Below, piece by piece: positions 35,368 through 42,366 of a DNA stretch of 64,000 bases. The notes beneath the pieces were generated by a model. The model saw only the letters and a program-made list of their open reading frames with translations, ran no database searches and had not been told where the DNA came from. The first letter of the stretch is position 1. Every line of letters starts with the position of its first letter. The stretch comes from Bradyrhizobium iriomotense (lineage in GTDB: Bacteria; Pseudomonadota; Alphaproteobacteria; Rhizobiales; Xanthobacteraceae). The stretch lies in the NCBI RefSeq assembly GCF_018129405.1, contig NZ_JAFCLP010000002.1, positions 1 to 64,000 on the forward strand, given 5' to 3'. Both the position numbers and the translations under genes were made by a program.

Positions 35368-36592
35368 GCTGATGTTCTGCTCGCTGCTGACGATCCTGCC
35401 CGACTATCTTTACCGCCGTTACGTCCAGGGCAAGCGCTTCGGCAAGGAGATCACCTTCTTCTCGGTCTGGTACGAGCTGCGCTGGGGCATCACCGGCTGC
35501 CTGATGCTGACGGTGTCACTGATTACGATGATCTTCTACTTCCACCCGTCGACGTCGTCGGCAACGCTGTATTTCCGCACGATGCCCATCCTTCCCGAAG
35601 GCTCGGGCCGTGTTGCCGAGGTCAAGGTCGGCTTCAGCGCGCCGGTCAAGAAGGGCGACGTGCTGTTCACGCTCGACACCTCGAGGCAGCAGGCTGCATT
35701 CGAGACGGCCAAGCGAAAAGTTGCGGAGGTCGATGCCGCCATGCAGGCGGCGGAGGCCGACGTGGCCAAGGCCGAGGCGCAGATCGCGGAAGCGAAGGCC
35801 AATTACCAGCAGGCCAAGGACGAGCTCGAGGTCAAGAGCGAACTGCAGCGCCGCAATCCCGGTATCGTTCCACAGCGTGACATCGAAAAGCTCCAGGTCC
35901 TGGTCGATCAGCGCCAGGCCGGAGTCGATGCCGCAACCGCCGCCAAGCAATCCGCATCCTTGCAGATCTCCACCCTGTTGCCGGCGCAAAAGGCCAGCGC
36001 GGCGGCCGCGCTCGACCAGGCCCAGGTCGATCTCGACAAGACCGTCGTCCGTGCCGGCGTTGACGGGCGGGTCGAGCAGTTCCTGGTTCGCCCCGGCGAT
36101 GTCGTCAACCAGCTGATGCGCCCGGCCGGCGTCCTGATTCCGGAAGAGGCCGGCCGAAAGCTTCTTCAGGCCGGCTTCGGCCAGATCGAGGCGCAGGTGA
36201 TGAAGACCGGCATGGTGGCGGAGGCGACCTGCATATCCAAGCCGTGGGTGATCATCCCGATGGTGATCACGACCGTGCAGGACTACATCGCAGCCGGGCA
36301 ATTCCGGTCCGGCGAGCAATTGCTGGAAGCGCAGAATGCCGTTCGACCCGGCACGATCCTCGTATTCCTGGAGCCGCTCTACAAGGGAGGGCTCGAGGGC
36401 GTCACGCCGGGCTCGAGCTGCGTCGTCAATGCCTACACCAGCAACCACGAGGAAATCTCGGCCAAGGATACGTCGACCAGCCGGAAGATCGCACTGCACG
36501 TCGTAGACGGCGTCGGCCTCGTGCACGCGCTGCTGCTGCGGATCCAGGCGCTGTTGCTGCCGATCCAGACGCTGGTGCTGAGCGGCCATTGA
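35360..36592 (+). CDS. HlyD family secretion/efflux adaptor protein
   Basis: A 410-residue membrane-fusion protein. After an N-terminal cytoplasmic stretch comes one membrane helix (about 48-68, GCLMLTVSLITMIFYFHP), a lipoyl-like beta domain (GRVAEVKVGFSAPVKKGDVLFTLD), a long coiled-coil hairpin (about 115-215) and a second lipoyl half (VRAGVDGRVEQFLVRPGDVV). The gene overlaps the DUF3302-like gene, the same pairing as yiaW-yiaV and yibI-yibH in E. coli. Such adaptors bridge to a TolC-type channel. No ATPase or transporter subunit is adjacent. Confidence 0.82.
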   Translation: MFELMFCSLLTILPDYLYRRYVQGKRFGKEITFFSVWYELRWGITGCLMLTVSLITMIFYFHPSTSSATLYFRTMPILPEGSGRVAEVKVGFSAPVKKGDVLFTLDTSRQQAAFETAKRKVAEVDAAMQAAEADVAKAEAQIAEAKANYQQAKDELEVKSELQRRNPGIVPQRDIEKLQVLVDQRQAGVDAATAAKQSASLQISTLLPAQKASAAAALDQAQVDLDKTVVRAGVDGRVEQFLVRPGDVVNQLMRPAGVLIPEEAGRKLLQAGFGQIEAQVMKTGMVAEATCISKPWVIIPMVITTVQDYIAAGQFRSGEQLLEAQNAVRPGTILVFLEPLYKGGLEGVTPGSSCVVNAYTSNHEEISAKDTSTSRKIALHVVDGVGLVHALLLRIQALLLPIQTLVLSGH

Positions 36593-36615
36593 ACGACGAG
36601 AGAAGGACGAAGCAC

Positions 36616-37026
36616 ATGGGTTCACGGAAGATGGTCACGGTCGGTGCGACGTTGATGTCGCTTGTCGTGGCGGCTGCCAGCGCCAGAGCCCTCGACCTCA
36701 ACGGCGCCTGGGCCGGCGATGCCGACAATTGCAGCAAGGTGTTCGCGCGCAAGGGCGGGCAGTTCGGCTTCAGCGACATGTCGGACGTCTATGGCGGCGG
36801 CTTCATCATCGACGGAGATCAGATCGTCGGAAAATTCGCGCGCTGCCGGATCAAGGCGAGGAAGGACAACGGTCCGAACGTCAACCTGGTTGCGGCCTGC
36901 GCGACCGACATGATGCTGTCCAGCATTCAGTTCAGCCTGAAGGAGGTGGATGCAAACAGCATCATCCGGCTGTTCCCGGGCATGGAGGACATGGAGATCC
37001 GCTATTTCCGTTGCCCGGCCTCCTAG
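36616..37026 (+). CDS. Small secreted protein of unknown function
   Basis: A 136-residue protein with a signal peptide (LVVAAASARA-LD) and a mature domain LNGAWAGDADNCSKVF...YFRCPAS with four cysteines. The NGAW start recalls lipocalin-like small periplasmic proteins. It follows the HlyD gene by 23 bases and is probably co-transcribed. No function can be given. Confidence 0.72.
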   Translation: MGSRKMVTVGATLMSLVVAAASARALDLNGAWAGDADNCSKVFARKGGQFGFSDMSDVYGGGFIIDGDQIVGKFARCRIKARKDNGPNVNLVAACATDMMLSSIQFSLKEVDANSIIRLFPGMEDMEIRYFRCPAS

Positions 37027-37127
37027 CGGCGGCGTGCTCTCGCGGGCTGTCCGAGCGCGACAATTGCCGCTAGAATTGTCCGGAAAGCAGCCACCGGAAG
37101 CTGCAGGGATTGGAGCTGAGCGGACGC

Positions 37128-39005
37128 ATGTCCTCTGACTCGGTCAGGTCATGGCCGGCCATGCTGTTCTGCCTGGGCTTGTTCGTCGCCGTGTGCCTGT
37201 CGCCTGACCAGGCCCGTGGCGTCGAGCGGAGCCTGCGCGGTGAGCTCAAGCGTGTGCTCCTGCTGCATTCCTTTGGCCGCGAGTTTCGGCCGTGGAGCGA
37301 ATACGCGCGCGACATCAAGGCCGAGCTCGAGCGGAAATCGCCATGGCCGCTCGACATCCAGGAGCATGCGCTGCTCACGGCGCGGTTCAACAATCCTGGT
37401 CCCGAGGCGCCCTTCGTCGAGTATCTGCAATCGCTCTACCAGGGGGCGGTGCCCGATATCGTGTTGACCATTGGCGCACCTGCCGCCCGGTTTGCCCAGA
37501 AATACCGTGCAAGACTGTTCCCCGACACGCCGTTGGTTCTTTCCGCGGTCGAGTACCGGCTGATCAACCGCGCCGATCTCACCGAGAATGACGTCGTTGT
37601 GGCGATCCGCAACGATTTCACGGCCGCATTCGCCAACATCCTCCAGCTGCTGCCGGACACCAGGACGGTCGCAATCGTGATCGGTGCCTCGCCGCTCGAG
37701 AAGTTCTGGATCGAGGAGGTCAAACGCGAGCTGAAACCTCTGGACGAGCGGTTGGAGCTGATCTGGTATTCGGACCTGTCGTTCGAGGAGATCCTGAAAC
37801 GCGCATCGAGTCTTCCCCCGCACACCGCGCTGTTCTGGGGCCTGATGTCGGTCGATGCAGCCGGGATCGTCCACGAGAGCGACATCGCCCTGCGCAGCCT
37901 GCACGCGGTTGCGAATGCGCCGATCTTTTCCTACCAGGACCCGTTCTTCGGGGGCGGCACCGTCGGCGGGCCGATGCATTTGGTTGCGGAAACGAGCTCG
38001 AGGACCGTCAGCGTCGCGATCCGCGTTCTCGGCGGCGCAAAACCTGCGAGCATCACCTATGAGCCGCTCGGCTTCGCGGCGCCGAGATATGATTGGCGGG
38101 AATTGCAGCGCTGGGGCATCAGCGAGAGCCGCCTGCCTCCCGGCAGCGAGATCCTGTTTCGCGAACCGAACATCTGGGCGCGCTATCGCTGGCAGATGCT
38201 AATGATCTCGGCCGTATTCCTGGTGCAGGCCGGGCTCATCAGCGGGCTGCTGCATGAGCGTCGCCGCCGCCGGCTCGCCGAAGTGGAATCCCGCCAGCGG
38301 CTGGCGGAACTTGCCCACGTGAACCGGTACTCGGCCGTTGGCGAACTGACGACCTCGATCGCGCATGAATTGAACCAGCCGCTCGGATCCATTCTGACCA
38401 ACGCCGAGACGGCGGAGCTCATGCTGAGGGCCGCTCCACCCGATATCGACGAGATCCGGCAGATCCTCGCCGACATCAGAAGGGACGATCAGCGGGCGAG
38501 CGAGGTGATCCGCAGGCTGCGCAGCATGCTGAAGAAGACTCCGTTCGAGATCAGGGATATCGAGCTGAACGACACGGTGCGGGAGGCGATCGGACTGGTG
38601 TCCGCCGTCGCCGATGGACGCCGCATCGCGCTGACCTACATGCCCGCATTCGCGGACCTGCACGTCAAGGGCGATCCCGTGCAGCTTCAGCAGGTCGTGC
38701 TCAATTTGATCATCAATGCGATGGATGCAGTCTCGGATGCCGAGATGAAAAAGCGCGACATCACCGTGTCGACCACGCGTACCGGCAGCCAGGCCGAGAT
38801 CAGGATTTCCGATACCGGTCCAGGCATTGCCTCCGCGGATCTCGCAAACGTCTTCAATCCGTTCTTCACGACCAAGCCGCAAGGCATGGGAATGGGACTT
38901 GCGATCGTGAAGACCATCATCGAGGCCCATCACGGCACGATCGCCGCTGAGAACCAGCCGGGGGGCGGCGCCCTGTTCACGATCAGGCTGCCGCTCATTC
39001 GCTGA
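37128..39005 (+). CDS. Sensor histidine kinase with periplasmic ABC-type binding domain
   Basis: A 625-residue protein (from ATG 37128). A signal/anchor helix (about 10-28) leads to a periplasmic domain of about 300 residues like the ABC substrate-binding proteins of the YtfQ/TrpX-like group (VLLLHSFGREFRPWSEYARDI, PDIVLTIGAPAARFAQ). A membrane helix (about 350-372, MLMISAVFLVQAGLISGLL) connects to a kinase core: H box SIAHELNQPLGSILTNAET with His413, N box LNLIINAMDAV, G boxes SDTGPGIA and GMGMGLAIV. It lacks its own response regulator; the two regulators at 29454 and 30239 are the nearest. Confidence 0.88.
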   Translation: MSSDSVRSWPAMLFCLGLFVAVCLSPDQARGVERSLRGELKRVLLLHSFGREFRPWSEYARDIKAELERKSPWPLDIQEHALLTARFNNPGPEAPFVEYLQSLYQGAVPDIVLTIGAPAARFAQKYRARLFPDTPLVLSAVEYRLINRADLTENDVVVAIRNDFTAAFANILQLLPDTRTVAIVIGASPLEKFWIEEVKRELKPLDERLELIWYSDLSFEEILKRASSLPPHTALFWGLMSVDAAGIVHESDIALRSLHAVANAPIFSYQDPFFGGGTVGGPMHLVAETSSRTVSVAIRVLGGAKPASITYEPLGFAAPRYDWRELQRWGISESRLPPGSEILFREPNIWARYRWQMLMISAVFLVQAGLISGLLHERRRRRLAEVESRQRLAELAHVNRYSAVGELTTSIAHELNQPLGSILTNAETAELMLRAAPPDIDEIRQILADIRRDDQRASEVIRRLRSMLKKTPFEIRDIELNDTVREAIGLVSAVADGRRIALTYMPAFADLHVKGDPVQLQQVVLNLIINAMDAVSDAEMKKRDITVSTTRTGSQAEIRISDTGPGIASADLANVFNPFFTTKPQGMGMGLAIVKTIIEAHHGTIAAENQPGGGALFTIRLPLIR

Positions 39006-39055
39006 CAGCGCCTCGTCCGTTCTCGCGCCGCAACAAGACTCGAAGCAGCCTTTCG

Positions 39056-39069
39056 TTGATCTCGATCAA
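39056..39069 (+). promoter_or_regulatory. FixK/FNR box upstream of the DUF3300 operon
   Basis: TTGATCTCGATCAA, a perfect TTGAT-N4-ATCAA site with its centre 64 bases before the DUF3300 start at 39127. Confidence 0.75.
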
Positions 39070-39126
39070 CGAACGCCCGTGCCACGGCCCCGATCTTCGC
39101 GGCCGGAAAGTTGGATGGAGGGTGGA

Positions 39127-40797
39127 ATGTCTCGCTGCAGCAAAACCCTGATGGCGGTTGCGCTGATTCTGGCGATGCCGATGGCGGCAATTGCGCAGAC
39201 AGCCGACAAACCGGCGACGCCGAGCACGCAGGCGCAGCCGGCGAATCCGCCGGCGCCGGCTGCCGAGCTGTTGAAGCCGGAACAGCTCGAAGCTTTGGTC
39301 GCACCGATCGCACTCTATCCCGACGAGCTGCTCGCCAACGTGCTGGCCGCTTCGACCTATCCGCTCGAAGTGGTGCAGGCCGACCGCTGGCTGAAGGAGC
39401 GCAAGACGCTGAAGGGCGATGCGCTGAAGATCGAGGTCGACAAGCAGGCCTGGGACGACAGCGTCAAGGCGCTCACGAGCACGGCCGAAGTTCTTTCCAT
39501 GATGAGCGACAAGCTCGACTGGACCCAGAAGCTGGGTGACGCCTTTCTCGCCCAGCAGCCCGACGTGATGGATGCGATCCAGCGCCTGCGCAACAAGGCC
39601 TATGACAACAAGAAGCTGGTCACCACCAAGCAGCAGAAGGTCAGCGTCCAGTCGCAGGAAGGCAAGCAGGTGGTTGTCATCCAGCAGGCCAATCCTGCGG
39701 AGATGTACGTGCCGTATTACGACCCGGCGACGGTCTACGGCACCTGGCCTTATGCGGAATATCCGCCGTATTACTGGGGCTATCCCTCCTATATCGGCGC
39801 CGGCATGGTTGCGGCTGGGCTCGCGTTTGGCACGGCCTGGGCGATCGGACGCTGGGGCAATTACTGGGGCGGCGGCTGCAATTGGGGCAACCGCAATGTC
39901 TACGTCAACCATCGCACCACCAACATCGGCAACGGCTGGCAGCACAATCCGGCGCATCGCCAGGGCGTGCGCTACAACAACACCAATGTTCAGCAGCGCT
40001 TCGGCAACAACAATCTGAAGGCCGGCGTATCGGACCGCATGGATTTCCGCGGTCGTGACGGCAACCAGGTGCTGCGTCCGAACCAGGGGGCCGGAGACCG
40101 CGCTGGCGATCGTGCAGGCGATCGTGGCGGGCCCGGTGATCGCGCCGGCAATCGCGGCGATCGTCCTGGTGCCGGGGATCGCCCCAGTGCGGGGACGCGG
40201 GACCGGCCGGGCGGCGGCGATCGCGCCGGTGCGCGTGACCGCGCCAAGGGTGGCGGCGATCGTGCAAAGGCCGCAAACCGAGCCGGTGCCGGCGCAGGCA
40301 ACCGTGGCGGCGGCAATCGCGGCGGCGCCATGAACGTCTCCTCCGGCCGGGCGGCGGCGGCGGCATCCGCGCGCGGTCGCGCCAGCATGGCGAGCATGCC
40401 GCGCGGAGGCGGCGGGCCGAGCTTTGCCGGTCGCGGCGGCGGTGGCGGAATGGCGATGCGTGGTGGCGGAGGCGGCGGCTTCCGTGGTGGCGGCGGAGGA
40501 GGTGGTTTCCGCGGCGGCGGCGGTGGCCGGCGCTCGGACATCGCACTGAAGCACGACATCGCACTGCTCGGCCATCTCGGCAACGGCCTCGGCTATTATC
40601 GCTTCAGCTATATCGGCAGCGACAAGGCCTATGTCGGCGTCATGGCGCAGGAGGTCGAAAGCGTGATGCCTGATGCGGTGACCCGCGGCAGCGACGGCTA
40701 TCTGCGCGTCCACTACGAAAAGCTCGGTCTGAAGTTCCGCACCTACAGCGATTGGCTCGCCGGCGGCGCGAAGATTCCCGCGGAGGTCGCGCCATGA
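39127..40797 (+). CDS. DUF3300 protein with Gly/Arg-rich linker and S74-like C-terminus
   Basis: A 556-residue secreted protein. After the signal peptide (MPMAAIA-QT) comes a DUF3300 domain (about 45-200: LVAPIALYPDELLANVLAASTYPLEV). A Tyr/Pro/Trp-rich hydrophobic stretch (about 200-250) follows, then about 170 residues of Asp/Arg/Gly and Gly-rich repeats. The last 87 residues (from Ser470: SDIALKHDIALLGHLGNGLGYYRF ... YVGVMAQEVESVMPDAV) look like the peptidase S74 intramolecular chaperone of phage tail fibres. ATGA overlap couples it to the next gene. Confidence 0.83.
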   Translation: MSRCSKTLMAVALILAMPMAAIAQTADKPATPSTQAQPANPPAPAAELLKPEQLEALVAPIALYPDELLANVLAASTYPLEVVQADRWLKERKTLKGDALKIEVDKQAWDDSVKALTSTAEVLSMMSDKLDWTQKLGDAFLAQQPDVMDAIQRLRNKAYDNKKLVTTKQQKVSVQSQEGKQVVVIQQANPAEMYVPYYDPATVYGTWPYAEYPPYYWGYPSYIGAGMVAAGLAFGTAWAIGRWGNYWGGGCNWGNRNVYVNHRTTNIGNGWQHNPAHRQGVRYNNTNVQQRFGNNNLKAGVSDRMDFRGRDGNQVLRPNQGAGDRAGDRAGDRGGPGDRAGNRGDRPGAGDRPSAGTRDRPGGGDRAGARDRAKGGGDRAKAANRAGAGAGNRGGGNRGGAMNVSSGRAAAAASARGRASMASMPRGGGGPSFAGRGGGGGMAMRGGGGGGFRGGGGGGGFRGGGGGRRSDIALKHDIALLGHLGNGLGYYRFSYIGSDKAYVGVMAQEVESVMPDAVTRGSDGYLRVHYEKLGLKFRTYSDWLAGGAKIPAEVAP

Positions 40798-41711
40798 TCG
40801 GTCTGTCGCTTTATCGCGCGGTTCTGCCGGGCATCATGGTGCTGGCGCTTCTTGGATCGGTGTCACAGGCGCAGGAATCCTACAAGACGCCGGAGGACGC
40901 GGCCGCCGCACTCGCTGCCGCGGCCAAGAGCGGACCGCGCGACCTCCTGAAGGTGCTGGGCAGGGCGGCGGACGACATCGTCTCGTCCGGCGACGAGGTC
41001 GCCGACGCCGATATCCGCGCGCGGTTCGTCTCGATGTACGACGCCAAGCATGCGATCAAGGCAGAAGGCAACAAGAAGGCCACGCTGCTGCTCGGCCCGG
41101 ACGACTTCCCGTTCCCGATTCCGCTGGTCAACACCAAGGCCGGCTGGGAGTTCGACACCGACGAAGGACGCATCGAGGTGCTTCGCCGCCGCATCGGCCG
41201 CAACGAGCTCGACGCGATCCAGACCGCGCTCGCCTATGTCGACGCGCAGAACGAATATGCCGATAAGGATCGCGGCGAGGGCGCAGGTGTCTACGCGCAG
41301 CGCTTCCTCTCCACGCCCGGCAAGAAGGACGGCCTGTTCTGGCGTGATGATGCCGATCCGAGTCCGCTCGGCGCGCTGGTCGCGGAGGCAACGGCCGAAG
41401 GCTACAAGCAAGGGGCAGGCGATGGGCCCGCGCCCTATCACGGCTATTACTTCCGCATCCTGAAAGGCCAGGGTTCGAATGCCCCCGGCGGCGCGCTCGA
41501 CTATGTCGCCAAGGGCAAGATGATCGGCGGCTTCGCGCTGATCGCATGGCCCGCCGAGTACGGCAATTCCGGCGTGATGACCTTTCTGGTCAACCATGCC
41601 GGCACCGTCTACCAGAAGGATCTCGGCACGCGGACCGATTTCATCGCGCCGCGCACGACGCTGTTCGATCCCGACCAGACGTGGAGGAAGGTCGATGCCG
41701 AAAAGCCCTAG
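40794..41711 (+). CDS. DUF2950 family secreted protein
   Basis: A 305-residue protein with signal peptide (LLGSVSQA-QE). Family signs are YKTPEDAAAALAAAAKSGP at the mature start, GWEFDTDEGRIEVLRRRIGRNEL, AQNEYADKDRGEGAGVYAQRF and YHGYYFRILKGQG. DUF3300 and DUF2950 genes occur together in many proteobacteria, usually as an envelope-stress pair; their biochemistry is unknown. The start overlaps the DUF3300 stop by four bases and the end overlaps the next gene by 17 bases, so three genes form a tight operon. Confidence 0.87.
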   Translation: MIGLSLYRAVLPGIMVLALLGSVSQAQESYKTPEDAAAALAAAAKSGPRDLLKVLGRAADDIVSSGDEVADADIRARFVSMYDAKHAIKAEGNKKATLLLGPDDFPFPIPLVNTKAGWEFDTDEGRIEVLRRRIGRNELDAIQTALAYVDAQNEYADKDRGEGAGVYAQRFLSTPGKKDGLFWRDDADPSPLGALVAEATAEGYKQGAGDGPAPYHGYYFRILKGQGSNAPGGALDYVAKGKMIGGFALIAWPAEYGNSGVMTFLVNHAGTVYQKDLGTRTDFIAPRTTLFDPDQTWRKVDAEKP

Positions 41712-42159
41712 GCCGGACCGCGTCCTGCGCGCCATCGCAACCGGCCTTGCGGCGCTGGTGCTCGTCCTGCTTGCGATGCCGGCCACGCCATCCTTCGCAC
41801 AGGCGAGCGGCCATGTCCGCGTCAAGTTCGTCAAGGCTGGCCTTCTGGTCGGCGGCGGCGCGGGCAGCGGCGTGTTGAACTATCGCGGCAGGAACTATCC
41901 CTTCAACGTCGCAGGCCTCAGCTTCGGCATAACAGCCGGCGCGAGCGTTGGCCGGTTCGAAGGACGGGCGTCGGGAATCCGGGACGTCGCCGACTTTGCC
42001 GGGACGTACAGTTCCGTCGGCGGCGGCTTCGCCCTCGTTGGCGGCGTCAATGGCGTTCAGCTGCGCAACGAAAAGGGCGTGACGCTCGTGCTGCAGGGCC
42101 CGAAGGCTGGCTTGGAGCTCGCGGCAAACATCAGCCAGATCACCATTTCGCTGAAGTGA
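41695..42159 (+). CDS. Small secreted protein, EipA/DUF1134-like (paralogue 2)
   Basis: A 154-residue protein with a signal peptide (LLAMPATPSFA-QA) and the same beta domain as the gene at 32220: VRVKFVKAGLLVGGGAGSGVL, YPFNVAGLSFGITAGAS, VQLRNEKGVTLVLQGPKAGLELAANISQITI. Both paralogues stand in FixK-box-controlled units of the same block. Last gene of the DUF3300-DUF2950 operon. Confidence 0.72.
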   Translation: MPKSPRPDRVLRAIATGLAALVLVLLAMPATPSFAQASGHVRVKFVKAGLLVGGGAGSGVLNYRGRNYPFNVAGLSFGITAGASVGRFEGRASGIRDVADFAGTYSSVGGGFALVGGVNGVQLRNEKGVTLVLQGPKAGLELAANISQITISLK

Positions 42160-42282
42160 GGCAGTCGTCGACCCTCGTCGAGCGGGCCGGCGCCCCGTCG
42201 AATCCCGACTGCTCCATTTTGGTAAATCGTGGCCAAAAGAAGAAGTTGAATTCTGTAAGCCACTGAGATCGCGTGGCTATTT

Positions 42283-42296
42283 GACACTGTAGTGTC
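42283..42296. promoter_or_regulatory. Inverted repeat GACACT-GT-AGTGTC before ntrY
   Basis: Six-base perfect arms around GT, 71 bases before the preferred ntrY start. It is the only marked symmetry in the 207-base gap and may be an operator of the ntrYX-hfq-hflX unit. Confidence 0.4.
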
Positions 42297-42366
42297 TCGG
42301 CAACAATGTGGTACGAATACATCAGTTTCCGCCCGCCGCGGACCCGTTTTCAGCACCATTGCCGGA

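Noticed and set aside
40070-40530. CRISPR-like or tandem DNA repeat in the DUF3300 gene
   Set aside because: The repetition is of short Gly/Arg/Asp codons inside an intact frame with irregular spacing; it is a low-complexity protein segment. No CRISPR array was seen anywhere in the window.
42292-42366. Longer ntrY start at GTG 42292
   Set aside because: It would begin within the palindrome and add a Ser/Arg/Thr-rich stretch unlike the family; ATG 42367 fits better. Not fully excluded.
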